A stretch of DNA of 64,000 bases from Linyphia triangularis (taxonomy: Eukaryota > Arthropoda > Arachnida > Araneae > Linyphiidae), in the NCBI GenBank assembly GCA_963978545.1, contig OZ021724.1:29501933-29565932 (forward strand), read 5' to 3'. Shown in pieces: positions 36,901 to 50,500 of the stretch; within the stretch, counting starts at the first letter, position 1, and every line of letters begins with the position of its first letter. The position numbers and the translations under genes are program-made. The notes below the pieces were generated by a model. The model did no database searches and had not been told where the DNA came from. It saw only the letters and a list, made by a program, of their open reading frames with translations.

Positions 36901-39900
36901 TGTTGGAGTTGAGCTGGTATAATATCGTCAGCCCCAGGTGATTTGAAGGGCTTGAACGAATTAATAGCCCATTTAATTCTGTTTGGAGTAATTATACTCT
37001 TTGCCATAGCCCAGTCCTCTTTTTTACTACGTGATAGTGTAAGATTGGGAATGGCAGGCATGTCATTTGAGTTTGCGACTGTGGAGTCAGGAAAGTGTAC
37101 TCTAAGCATTTCTGCTAGTGTACTTTTGCCATCTTCCGTGTATGTGCCATCATCCTTTCTGATGGAACCCAGTTGGCACTGACTGTCCTTTGACAGGATT
37201 TTGGTCAGTCTAGCTGCACTGGACATATTGTCCGCCTGGCCACAGAAGTCTCTCCACGATTCTTCTTTACTTTTTCTAATGGCCTTATTATAGCTGGTGA
37301 GTGCATCTTTATGCTTTGACCACTCGCCTGTTTTTTTGGCTCTGTTAAAGAGCTTTCTGCAGGTTTTACGCAATGCACTAAGGTTTTTGTTCCACCAAGG
37401 AACTCGCCTTGGTATCCCAGTCGTGACAGCTTTACAATTTAACTGGTAGGCTAGGAGGATGGACCGTTGTACAGAGTCAACCGCCAGCTCCAGGTCCACC
37501 AGTGAAGGAAAATTAAAGCTCTTACCTTCTAGGAGAAGCCGAAGGTCCTCCCGATAGGAATCCCAGTTGGTGTGTCTGGGATTCCGCCTTCCCTGCTGAG
37601 TTATAAGTGCAGGGCCTGTAATGGACATTTGGATTAGTTTATGGTCTGATAGTGTAATACATTCAGAAACATGCCAATCCTGTATGCAGTTGACTGCTTT
37701 ATTATTACAGAAGGTTATGTCAATAACCTCCTTTCTATTGCTAGTAACAAATGTTGGTTTATTACCAGTGTTGAGGATATACAGATTATTGCTTAAGAAA
37801 AATTCAATTAGATCCTCACCTCTTTTGTTGCAGTTAGTACTGCCCCAAATGGTGTGGTGTGCATTAGCATCGCAACCCACAATGACCTTCATCCCAGAAT
37901 GTGAGCAACGCTCAACAAAGCTTCTGGCTGAGGTTGTTAGAGGAATTTCATCCTCGTATGGAAGATAAACTGACATAATATAAGTAATATCTCCATTTTC
38001 GCTGATTAACTTGATAGCTACATTATCACTATCCAGTGGGTCGGCTATAAGAAGAGCATTAATATTTTTATTTGTAATTATACAAGCTCTCGGTTTACTA
38101 CTTGAGCGATCAAAGAATAGGTTCCCACAGTTACCTAGGCCTAGGATTTTACCCTTGTTGACCCAGGGTTCCTGTATCAAGGCAATATCTATCCTTCCTT
38201 CTACCAGTCTTTTATTGACTAAAGCAGTTGCTGACCGGCTATGATGAAGATTAATTTGAGCAACCTTGATGGTTTTGCTCGTCTTCTTTTGGGTTTCAGA
38301 CATGAATTAAAATTAATAAAGCTGTTACCCTACTCAGAAGATTCCTTCTCTTTTAGTACTGTGTCCTCCTTAGTGGGGGAAACAGACACAATTGTAATAT
38401 CGGATCCCGAATCTGAGAAATCGAGATCGCCAAAAACTTTATATAGTGATCCAGAAGAATCACTAATAGGACTAGAAGGAGATGGGGTTTTTTGAACCTC
38501 CGCTCCAGTACTTACTGATGGGGTCGTTTCCGTTGGATCTTGAACGACCTCCATATCATCAGTGGCTAGTTGCGTAGACGTTAACCGTACGTCCTTCTCC
38601 GAAGGTGCCAATGATTCCTCCATTGCGTCATCCGATGCGGGCCTTTCGACCACATCATCGGATTCAACAGGAGGTTTCATTACGGCGGTCTCCAACGCGG
38701 GCTGTTGGGCCACATCGCTGGATTCCGCCAGTGGTTTACCCACAGCAGCAGACGGAGGGGACACACGAGCAACATTAGGGTCGCTGATGATCTTTAATAA
38801 ACCTTTACCGAAGCTCCCCGTAAAGATCTCAAAATTCTTCTCCCTGATGAACTTGGAGGATTTGAGGTCCATCTCGATGATCCATCTGATGTATGCATGA
38901 TCACCGACGATTTTTCTCTCCCGGATTTTCCATTCAGCAGTGTTGAGGCCTGCATTCAGGCAGGCAATTCGCCTGAGCAGGACCTCCCCATCTGTGGTGA
39001 GTATATCCCGGGATTTGAGAGCCATCTTTACGGGTCTCGGTAGGTCCGATGCCTTCTTCACCTGGACCTTTAGATCTTTGCTTATAGCCCTACCTTCGTA
39101 GTTTCTGACCAGCCAAGCAACAGTGTAGTCATTGGCACAGAGGATCATCAAAGCACCGTTTAGCACACCCGAATTTAAAATCTGGGGGGCCTCCCGGGCG
39201 ACATCCTCTGTGTCAATGACCTTATTGATGTCACCTTGTATGATCAGGGCATCATCGGGTGACAAGGTGCCGTCCGGGAAGTTATCACGGACGATTGCCA
39301 TCTTCACCCCGGTAGCAGCTTGGCTATAGGATGGGGACTCAGCCGTCCTCGGTCTTTTAGCCTGTGCACCTGTGGATGGGGAAGGGGTGGTTTCACTGAC
39401 CCTACCTCTTTTACCCGCTGGAGTTGTACTGCGATGTTGTGCAGTGTTAACTCCAGTTTCAGCATTAAGACTCTGACGAGCCACTTGCCTTCTATGTTTG
39501 TTCTTTTGGGAACGCGTCATAGATGACCATTCGGGTAGAGAGCTAAGGGAGTCTCCGGTTAGATTTGTCGCGGGCCCCGAGGGACCACTATCGACAGATG
39601 GTTGGTTACTTGTCGTGGGCCCCGAGGGACCACTATCGACAGTTGTTTTGGTGCTTGGAACAACTTCGCCACATACCTCAGTGGTTGACTCAGAAGAGCC
39701 AGGTCCACTTTGGCTGGGTTTGGGTTGCTCCAAACTTGTATTGCGGTTTGACCCGCCGATTTTTTGTTTTTTTTTATTTCCCATATATTATCAAGGACTG
39801 AGGGTAAGTTTGAGTCACCACCTGTATGGACCCTCAGTGCAGGCGGAAGGCTAAATACAACGTGATTCGCCACTTCACGAGGTGAACCGTTAGAGACAAC

Positions 39901-41541
39901 CTTTAACCCTGGTTGCCATGTGACATTCACATTCTCTTAAGCACGGTATCCACACCTTGGATTTTGGTTGCCGTTCATCTGTCACATCCGTCTTATCTAC
40001 CTAGGTCTTTCGACCATCAGCAGATCGTCAGGGTAGTAACAGACTATGCCAAGGCAGCTTTTAGGCACCCTCCTCCTTTTTCAACCGGGCTTGGGACCGG
40101 CTTAGGCTGAGTTCCGCTGAAAGGTTTATAGATGTGGAAACATAGGCTCATTTTGCTCTCTAATTGTTCATTGCTATGGAAACCTTTATATTAGAACCTC
40201 CCCTGTTGTGACACATAAAAAATTTTCATGTTCTGCTGTAATATAACCCATCCTTCCAAGATTTTTTATTTAAACTCTTACCCCCACCTTCTCAATTTCA
40301 GAGTTTAACGGGTACTGAAAGTCACTTTATAGAAAAACATTGAAAAAAATTAAAGAAATGTAATGAAGTAATTTTAATATTCTGTATGTAAAAATTATAA
40401 TTAGAAAGTCAAAACTAGTTATGTTTAAAATGTCAGAGAGAGTTCAACACTTAAAACAAACCTGATAAAAATAAGAAAGAAATCTCTATATCATAATAAT
40501 AACGAAGTGTAATCTTGAATTATAAAATATAAAAGTAAATGCAATTGTTGTGTGGAAACTACCTCTCCTTTTCCTTTGCCTCTTCTAGCCTCTAAGGTAG
40601 GTCGAATTGTAGTCTACCCTTTCATGTTTCTGCTATCATCTCAGAAGGTTCATTTTCACTGTATTATTTCATGTCTTGGGTGCGTTGGAAGAAGGTGGCA
40701 AAAATTAAAAAAAAAACTTTATGTTTGCAATAATCGAAATTAGAGGGCCGAAACTACTTATGTTATAAATTTCAGAGCTCTATGTCTATTAATTAGAAGT
40801 CACTCTCTGTAAAGCCACAAGGAGAGATCCTCACATAGACTCTTTGTTTTATTATTATAGATTTGTTGGATGGTAATTTCCAGGTTATTTAAAATTCGAC
40901 CTAGTTTATATTTGAAACTTTTTATATTTTCAACAAATAAATAAGTTATTAGTTATACTTGTATTCACAATTTTTTAGTTTAGAATAGAAGTTGTCTTTA
41001 TGATTAGGTTGTCTATTGCAAAGATTAACTTTTGCTCACTTCACTTCCCACTGGACCAAGAAAGTCTACAATCAACTCTTTTCTTCATTATGTGTTTAGA
41101 TAAAATAAAGGGGATATGCAACTTTTTTGTTTTTAGGACTGCTGTTTGTTGTCTCCCTTTTTTTAGTGGAGGAATCTTGAACTTTCTTGCTTTGTTGGTA
41201 TTTAAGTTTTTTTTTCTTGACTTTTTTGACTTTTTGAAAAGACTCCGGCAACAGTGTTGCAGGGTTTCTACCTCAAGGGTAATTTGTGTGTGTGTATTTT
41301 GAAGTTAACTTCTTACTCTTTTTATTTTTAGATTATTAGTTGTCAGTCTGCCAGTCCTGCCACAGTGAAGCTATTGCAACCTTTTATAAAAAATGTTTGG
41401 TAAGTATATAATTTTGATAAGTCTTTGCATTTAATTTTAGCTTTTTGATTGTGAATACATTGCCTTATTTTAAAAAGCATCTTAAATGTTTTAGCTAATT
41501 TGTCTTTTTATCAAAACAAAAATTTGGCATCTGAAAGACAA

Positions 41542-41582
<41 letters not shown>

Positions 41583-44500
41583 TGCATATAGGGATTATAT
41601 GGAATGCTGGCTGTGTTACTTTTCGATATTCACTGATCTAATTCAAGGAATGTAGAAAGTTGCAAAGTTTTTCTTACTATATTTGCTCTTTTGGATTAAT
41701 AGTGGGTTAATTTTTTTTTTTTTTTATTATGACTGATTTCACAACACAACTTATTTTATTATAAATTTGCATATTTGATGATAAGTTTAGTAATATTAAT
41801 AACAATATTATTGACTAAGCTGATTTTATTTTGGTAAGGAAAGTAGATTTTTTAATGTTAAAATAAATGTTAATTTGATTTCCTTAAAACAGGTTTAATA
41901 TATTTTAATACTTAAAAACTTTTTCCAGGTCAATGCTATTTAATCATTGTGAATGTACCGAAGAAGGAACCAGAAATGTTGTTGCAGAATGTTTAGGGAA
42001 ATTGACACTTATAGATCCAATGAATCTTTTACCAGAGCTGAAAACTTATCTAAATTCTGATTCTCCACTGGCTAGGAGTACTGTAGTTACTGCTATGAAA
42101 TTCACAATATCAGATCAGGTAATATTTTAATTAAATTAGGTAGAAACTATAATGGTTTAATTTTTTGATCAAACCTTAAATTTAAATACCTGTTGTGTTT
42201 TAAAATTAAAGATTTTTAAAAATCTTTTGACTAAAAATGTTTCATATTGCACATCTGACACATTCTGAGGTTAGAATTTTTAAAAATATTAGTAAACGCT
42301 TGAAATTTTAGTGCTCAAATACTGTAATAAATACCATCTCATGTTTTTCTGGATATCTGATTTTCCTGATACACAATTCTGATATTTTTCAAGCATGCAT
42401 TGGTATTTTCTCAAATATTCAATATGAATTATAGATTAATTCTCAATAACTTTAGAAGGAATAAAAATGTTTCATACAATTATGTTTTAATCCTTACTAT
42501 ATATATTTAAGTGCACCATCTACTTTTGAAATATTAAGTAAAGGTTTCTATGAGAATGTAACAGCAGTTATTGCCGAGATATGTGACAGTGTGATGGATA
42601 ATTTCGCTGTTTGATTTAAATCCATGCAGGATTACCAAAATTTTAAAATAATTTTGTTCCTGGAAGTTAGATTTAAATGTCTAATTTTTCTGTGTAATCC
42701 TTGTTTAAAATTTTAATTGCAATTGTATATAAAATTATTTGTTACTCATTTTCACTAAATAAAAAAAAAAGTGACATTGCTTGTAATTTTGTAATATATT
42801 AATTTAAATTTAAAAGTTGAAGAATTTTTTTGCACTACTTTGAATGTACAGGTCTGCCACTGGCGACTAAAAAGGCTACAAAAGCGACTATTTTAGTGGC
42901 CAGGCTACTATTTTATTGAAAAAAGGGCCCTAAGCAAAACCTTTAATTATTTTGGGGCTAAGGCTACTATTTAAAAAAAAAAAGAAAAAAAGGTAGATAC
43001 TGTCTGATATTAGGACGGGAAAAACTCGTCATTGACTTAGTTTTGTCAAAGTAGCGATATTTTTAAGGGGGGGGGGGGGGGACGGAACTCTACCAAAATA
43101 GGTGTTAATTTTATTTCATGTTCATGGGTCGAGTGGTAACCTTGTTAGTCCGATGATAGTATCTCCCTGGTAATCACGTGCACAATTATTATTTTCGCTT
43201 ACCTGTTAGGTTCATGTGCGCAATTATTATTTTTGCTTACCTGTTAGGTTCCAATGCTTTATCTTTTGCAGTGTAGGGCTTAACAACATACACTATTATA
43301 TTCTCAAATATCAATTTATTTTGCCTTTATTTACTTTAATTGATAAGAATGAATTTGTAAAATTTGCCTTGAACGCCGAAAGAAAATGCCATCAGTATAG
43401 ATAGCTTCCTTAACCTATTCTTTTTAAATTGATATCCTATATTTGCATAAAAATACAAATTGAAATGTACATTTAGCAATTGAGGGTTGCTATGTAACCA
43501 GTGGGGTATCTACTTTTGCGCAACTTAAATGGCTTGATAATGTCATTCTAAGTCATTTTTCTTTTCTTAAAATAGTCACCTGATTGGGAGTTTTCGCAAT
43601 CATTCTTTCGTTTTTTGATTGTAAAATTGTTTGCACTTGATTTTTTGGGAAACTTCTCTAGCTAGTATAAAAACGTCGCTGTGTTAGTTGGACTTTGAAT
43701 GTTGCGTTGTTTTAAAAAGAGCTAAACGCTTGTTTACTTTTGCTGTGCATGAGAAGTTGCATGCACTGAAGTTGTTGTTAAAGCTTGATGATGAGTTCAC
43801 TGCTGTTTAAAGAAGTTTTGTAAGCCTCTGAACGAAGAATAAATTATAGCTTTTAATTTTGTAAAAGCTGTGTCATCGTTTCCTCAGAGAAAATTCTTAA
43901 CAACATATATATATTTTTTATTTTCTTCTCATTTCACACAGATACTGTCTTTTTTTAATCGGTTTGAATTATTGGTAACATTTTTCATATCAGATTATAA
44001 ATATTCTTCAATAAATTTCAAGTCTTAGAATTTAAAATTCTTTTATGATAAAATTACACATTTCTTTAACCCGTTTTATTCATTTATTATTCTAGCCTCA
44101 GCCTATCGATTCCTTATTGAGAGGGTGCATTGGGGATTTCTTGAAGACGCTGAAGGATCCGGACTTAAATGTTAGAAGGGTTGCCCTAGTTGCCTTTAAT
44201 TCTGCAGCCCACAATAAGCCTTCATTGATCAGAGATTTATTAGACACAACCCTACCAGAACTGTACAATGAAACCAAAGTTAGGGTAAGTATTGGTTTTT
44301 TATCAATATGCAAAGTTAAAAATAATAGTATTTCTTGCAATTGTCCAACATGCTTTTATTATTTCTTAAGTGAGAAATAGGACTTTTTGAGATATGTCTT
44401 TCAAATGCCATTGCTTTTGCAAATTTGGGCTTCAAATGATTGACTTAGTCTACCAGATTTGTTTATTTCATATACATCTACTATATAAAAAAAATGTTCA

Positions 44501-47500
44501 TAAAGGTTATGAAATGGTATATTAACGGGAAAGATAAGTTGAAGATTTATTTGCAAAACATACAAGATCTTATCTACAGATTTCTGTTTTGTTTAGTGAT
44601 ATATTTTGCATCCGTTTTTTTAGGAAAATTTGACTTTGCCAAACAAATCTGCATGAAAAAAATGTTCAAAAATGTCTGAAGAATGAAGAAAAAAAGAGAA
44701 AAATAATTTTTACAGATTCTATTAAAAATCTTAATAAAGTATTGAATGTTTATAAATAAAAAAATATTGAATTTATTTCAATTATTAAATTCCTTGGAAG
44801 TTTTAACATCAAATAACAAATTGATTGCACTGTGACTGTTAGTGTGTTTCCTTTTAATTATTAATTTTGCATGACAATTTTATTGTAAAAGATTGTGTAG
44901 CTGGAATTTTTATATTATTTCCTGATATTTAATAAGATTTATTTTAATTGCAAGAGGCATAGCCAGTATTTATCTTTATTTTTAGATTTTATTACTAACA
45001 ACACAATTATTTTATGCCTAGTTTTAGACTGTTACTTAGTTATTTGTGTGTATTTTTAAATACCCCTACTTTTTATTGTAGAAAGAGTTGATAAGAGAAG
45101 TTGAAATGGGACCTTTTAAACATACCGTAGATGATGGTTTAGACATTCGAAAGGTAATTTTTCTTGTGCCTTCTGTAAATTGTATCTTTCAAGATTCGAT
45201 TGGAGATTATTTTAAGAACCATGTATTAGAAAAAAACCTCAATGTTTATTTAATAGCAGGTGAAAGCCTAATACGCATATTTTAAAACTGTCTTTCTTGG
45301 AATCTTTTTTAACTGAACCACTTCATTTTGTAATGATTTGATTGTCTACTAAACTTCAACCCATATGTTACTATTGTTCTAAGAAGCAGTTGTAATCAGT
45401 TAATTTTTATGTATCAGCTTATTCTAAAATTTCATACATTATGTGAGATTCCAAATAATTCTTAAAACAATTAAATTATTAAATTCAAATTAAAAAACTT
45501 AATACATCTGTACCTAAAACTCTAAAAAATACAATGTTAATAAATTAATTGTTTTTAAAAACTAGCACAAAGAAGGTATTGAGATCATAGTCGGTGTTAG
45601 TTTTGTATTATTATAAAAAACTCAAAATCAATTGAACCATAACCTCTAGTTGTAGTGTTTTGATACAGATATTTATTAGAAAACAGATTAATTTATTAAC
45701 TTACTCAAATCTATTATACAAAAATATGAATATATAAATAGTTTTAAACTCTAATAATAAAAACACTTAAGTAATTTCTTGGAAGAAATCCATCTCTATT
45801 AATGATTATGAACAAAGACTAATACTTATCTATGTGGTTACTGTGTACAACTTATATGGGTTATTCTCTGAAGTACGCACATGACTTTTTTGGCCCTTTT
45901 TTCAATTCAAAAACAGATTATAATTTTAAAATTATGATGAATCACCCAGAGAATGGCCCATATAGATAAAAAGAATGATTTAGTTAGTTTTCATTTGTAT
46001 ACATATGTTTATCAAATTTTCCTCTCATAATTCAGAAAAAAAACCTGTTTGAAATTTAAAACTCTCTGTTACAGGCTGCATTCGAGTGCATGTACACACT
46101 GCTGGACTCGTGTCTTGACCGATTGGACATCTTTGAGTTCTTGAACCACGTAGAAGATGGACTGAGGGACCACTATGATATCAAGATGCTTACCTACCTC
46201 ATGCTGGTCAGGCTGGCATCCCTGTGCCCATCAGCTGTGCTGCAGAGTGAGTTGACGACTCTTTTGATTTTTATGAAAAATATGTTTTAAAATCTGCAAA
46301 ATGTGCAGCATTGTTTTGCTAGTTTTGATTTGTATCTGGAATGGGGTGTTTGTTTTTGTATGTTGCTTTACAATGTTGTTTGAGGGTGTCCTTCATGTAG
46401 CTCATTCAGGAAGGACCGACTGTCTGCTTTTGAGGGAAGATGCTCGTAAAGCATGTATTGTGTATAGTACTTTCTCTTGCGTAATTCCTTGGCCAAAAAA
46501 TCGTGAAATAGAGAGGTTTCGTTTTGGTTCTTAAAGAAAAACACTCTTTCAGAAAAAAACTTGTGTGTTCATCTCTGAAAAAATGTAATGCATCAAGAAG
46601 GAAATGGGTCCCTATAGATTGGGTTTATAAAAAGTGGATCATTATGTTTAAAAGTTTGTGAACTCCTGTTCTATATGATCAGTATGATTTCCATAGTAGT
46701 TTGTATTTTATTAGAGAAATCTTACTTTACTAGTTCTTATTTTATTTTATGAAATTGATAATGTTATTAGGTATCAAGGTAGATGGTCCTAATGTTTTTT
46801 CTTTGGCTGATTAATAAGTTTGTTTCTGAGTTTTTATTTTTTTTATTTGATATACTTAATAGAAATATCATTATACCTATAGAAAACTATCAATTCTGTA
46901 AACATTTGATGTGAAGTTTGATAATATTTTTTAGAATGTTCTATTTGATGCAAAGAAAACACTGCATTTTTTCTGATCAAAAATGTCCTAAATGATGCAG
47001 ATATTTGTATAGGATATGATGAGAATAGAATTAGTAAAATATAAGAGGAAATTTCACATTTCTAAATCCTATGAAGTGTATCGTATATCTTGGAAAAACT
47101 GCTTAAAATATGAACTGTCCTTAAATGCTTGACTGTATGGCTTAAACTCAATGAGTGGGAATCTTATTTTTCTCTTAGGGATTGAGCGATTAGTGGAGCC
47201 CCTTCGAGCCACATGTACCACAAAAGTCAAAGCTAATTCGGTGAAGCAGGAATTTGAAAAGCAAGACGAGTTAAAAAGGTCTGCCATGAGAGCTTTCACA
47301 GCTCTTCTAGCTGTTCCTGATGCAGGTAGGAAAAAGTTAATGATCTGTTATAATTATTATCAGTAGGGCTTGGGCGATGTATCGATACATCGGCGAAAAC
47401 CTGTGTGAAAAACCAGTGTTATTGAATTGTAGGATGATCTTGTGAAATTATTTCCGTTTGTAAATTACAAAAAATTTATTGCTTTTGGAAATTATGAGAT

Positions 47501-50500
47501 TTTGAATTCTATTTTAGAAATCTGTTGAGAGTACAGATGCAACATAAATGATTGAAAACCATTGGTGGTGTCCCGTATTGAATGATTAACTTTTCCTTAA
47601 CAATAACAGAAAAGAAATAGTTTGCATTTAAAAAAAAGTATCTTCATGAATTTAATCAAAAGATTTGTCCGATTCGGACTCGAATATTTTCTTGACTTCA
47701 GCGCACCCCAAGCTTATTTATTTTAATTTTAGCATCACAAATACATTTGCATGAAATTTTAAAAGACCAAGAAACACAGGTAAGCTTCGATTTTGTCATT
47801 TCTGAAATAGAAAGTATCTTCCCATTTTCAATGCTTATCCATGCAGATATGTTCTAAATTTATATTGTTTGTGATTTGCAGAACTAAAAAATTTTGTTCT
47901 ACAATGACTTCCAAAATACTCTTTAGATGCAATAATTTTGATTCAGTATTTAAAGCAATAGGAATAAATTTATTCTGTGACTTTTAGTTTTAAAATTTTA
48001 ATTAAAACATTTTAGATTTTAAACAAATCTTCCTTCGATAAAAATTATAAAAAAACTGATTAATTAATTAGTTTATGATAGGTGAAATATTGATTGGCAC
48101 ATTATAAAATGGGTGTGTACCTCTTTGCAAATATTCCTGCCAGTGCCCATACCAGGAAGAGCACTTACCTCCCACCCCTCCTGTGGTTAGTTACAAATTA
48201 AAAGTTCATTAAGATAGCCTATTGAAAAATCCAGATTAAAGCAAAAAAACCAAAAAAAACCTGGCTTTAACCCTCTTGGGTGACATGTGTATCCCCCTGA
48301 AAATAATTCTGTCGCTACACATGTTATTTAAAATAAACTTGCATACATGAATTCAATAAAATGTTAAAAAGCTAACTAAGCATAACTTTTGGCTATATAG
48401 CGTTTTATTAAAACGTTGTTTCGAAGTATTTAATAAAAAAATATCGTTAACATCGCGATGTATCGTGGAATTGTGATGTTTGTTTCCTGATACATCGCAA
48501 TGCAGAAATGTTAACATCGCCCAGGCCTAATTATCAGGCCATTTAGACTTCTCTTTGATATATACAGGGATGACAGTTTTCCCCCTTTTGGAGGATTTCC
48601 TCCTTTTTGGTTTTTAATTTTCCCTCTTAGCTCCCCTTTACTTACAGATTAATTCACTAACTCCTAAAGTTTGAAATGTAATTATTATATAGTATGAGAA
48701 ATTTCATTGTATCTTTAAAATTATTGAATCATCCTTCCTGCTACTTTTGTTGTTGAATTTTTGTATATTCCTTCCGCGAGCTTTTTTACAAATTTTTGGA
48801 TTTCCTCCTTTTTGCTCTCTGGTTACTCTCATCTCTGTATATATGACCTTTACCTGGTGCAGGGTTGGTCTACAAATATTTTTCAATAAAGTAAAATTGA
48901 AAGCCAAAATAACCAAAATTTTTGAACAATTTTAAGAATGATCTAAAATTGAAATTCACAAAGAAAACCTATTTGAATATTTAAAACAAATTTTTTACGT
49001 GAGTACATGAAATTCAATAAAATATGTAATTGGCAATAGATTTAGGTTTCTTTTCAGATATGTACCTTTAAAGAGCGCTTTTCAAAAGCAATGCTGTAAA
49101 AGTCTGATTATCCTAAATTGTTTTGAAATTAGGATTTCCAGATAATTGAATTGTCCAGTTAACTGGAAGGTGGCATTTTTTTATTAAATTTTCATTTTAG
49201 TAACATGCTAAACTGCAAATAACAATAGTGGTGGTACCTAATATTAAAATCGTCGTAACCCGGAATATTAAAAAAATATTCAGTACTGTACTTTTACTTA
49301 CATTAATGTTATATTTTACCCTTGCAATCGGCAATAATTTGAAAGCTACGAAAATTCGCTCATTTTCATATCTTAAATTCTGTAAAAAAAGAACATAAAG
49401 CGTTGTAAATATGTAAAAATGAAAAAAAGGGAGAGAAAAGTTTCCGTGTAGAATCGATTCTAATCAAACCTATATTTTAGGGTTACCGGGCAGGTAAAGT
49501 TTTTGCTCCGGAGGGGAAGTTTTTTGTACACATTTTCACGGTTAGATTGCGAGAATTCTAGAGGTCGCTTTTGTAATGGAATTCTCTTGTTTCTCTCCCC
49601 CTCCTCTCACACATTCTACTTTGTGCACTAAAGTAAAATATGAAAGTAAAGTACAGACGACCTTCGAATAGTCTAGCCATTATATTGTATAGGAAAAAGG
49701 AATATGATATTAGAATTGTAATGCAAATCGCTTCAGAATTCCTGATAATTTACAAAACATTCACTTTTCAAATTTGATTATCTGGTTCTCGGCTAAACTG
49801 AATGATAAATGTTGTTTTGTTAAAATTAAAAATAAAGTTACTACAAAACAGATTCACTTTAAATTGATTATTAAATGTCTTAACAAGATTCAGCAAAATT
49901 TAACACTTACTTTTTATACTCTTAAAATAAAGGATGTGATGTTTTATCTAAGTTAAACCACACATTTATCATATGTCCCTAGAGACATGTTTGGAATCTG
50001 TTGCAAGCCCTATTGGTAAATGGTGTCACGAGACACCTTCTGTGTATAATTGTCGATACAATGTGTAAAAAACCTCTGCCCATTTGCACTATTACATTAT
50101 TTACCCTAAAATGTTCAATAAACTAGACCAACACAAGCCTTTATTGGTATTATTTTAAAGAGCATGCTTCAATAATGAAGCATGTATGGTCATTAAAAAT
50201 TAATTTAATTATTATTTCAGATTTTCGACATGCACATAATTAAAACAATTTCATTACCATGTATTAGTTTATATCTTTTAAACTTATCTCTTATATTTTA
50301 ACAGAATAAGTGACCTTTTAAATAATTTTTTGTTTGCCCACGTTTGTTAACTCTTGTAAATCATGAAATGCTTATGAAGCATATTTGCAAAGAACAAAGG
50401 CATTGATTTATGAATATCCATGTAAGTTTGTAGTTATGATCCACCCACCATACTAGCAAGAAGCCCCACAGTGAATTGATTTTTATTGAAAAATGCATAT

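Larger units (their letters stand above)
34580..40110 (-). mobile_element. Nearly full-length LOA/I-group non-LTR retrotransposon
   Basis: Two-ORF LINE read on the - strand: 5' UTR about 40110-39785, ORF1, ORF2 with endonuclease and reverse transcriptase, then RNase H, and a short 3' UTR without a clear A tail. RNase H plus a DUF4780-like ORF1 point to the LOA or a neighbouring I-group clade. GTTCGCTGAAAGGTT (34565-34579) and GTTCCGCTGAAAGGTT (40111-40126) may be the target duplication, but repeat D itself contains such units. It is inserted antisense in CAND1 intron 25 and is clearly GC-richer than its surroundings. Confidence 0.88.
34402..40864 (+). repeat. Interspersed repeat D, copy 2, split by a LINE
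   Basis: Left part from 34402 begins ACTAGCTGAGTGGCCCT. The right part from about 40111 carries CGCTGAAAGGTTTAT and ends TTTTATTATTATAGATTT. The 5.5 kb between them is a separate LINE of much higher GC content. Confidence 0.7.
33981..41331 (+). other. GC-AG intron 25 of CAND1 (7.35 kb)
   Basis: Donor GAG|GCAAGT and acceptor TTTTTAG|ATT. It contains repeat D copy 2 and the LINE. About 900 bases outside them (33985-34400 and 40865-41330) show nothing but AT-rich sequence. Confidence 0.92.

Noticed and set aside
37621..39854. Open frames on the + strand through the LINE (for example 37621-37968 and 39498-39854)
   Set aside because: They are antisense shadows of the LINE ORFs and have no family features of their own.
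34565..40126. GTTCGCTGAAAGGTT as a certain target duplication of the LINE
   Set aside because: Repeat D contains several such units, so the two copies could pre-date the insertion. It is kept only as a possibility.
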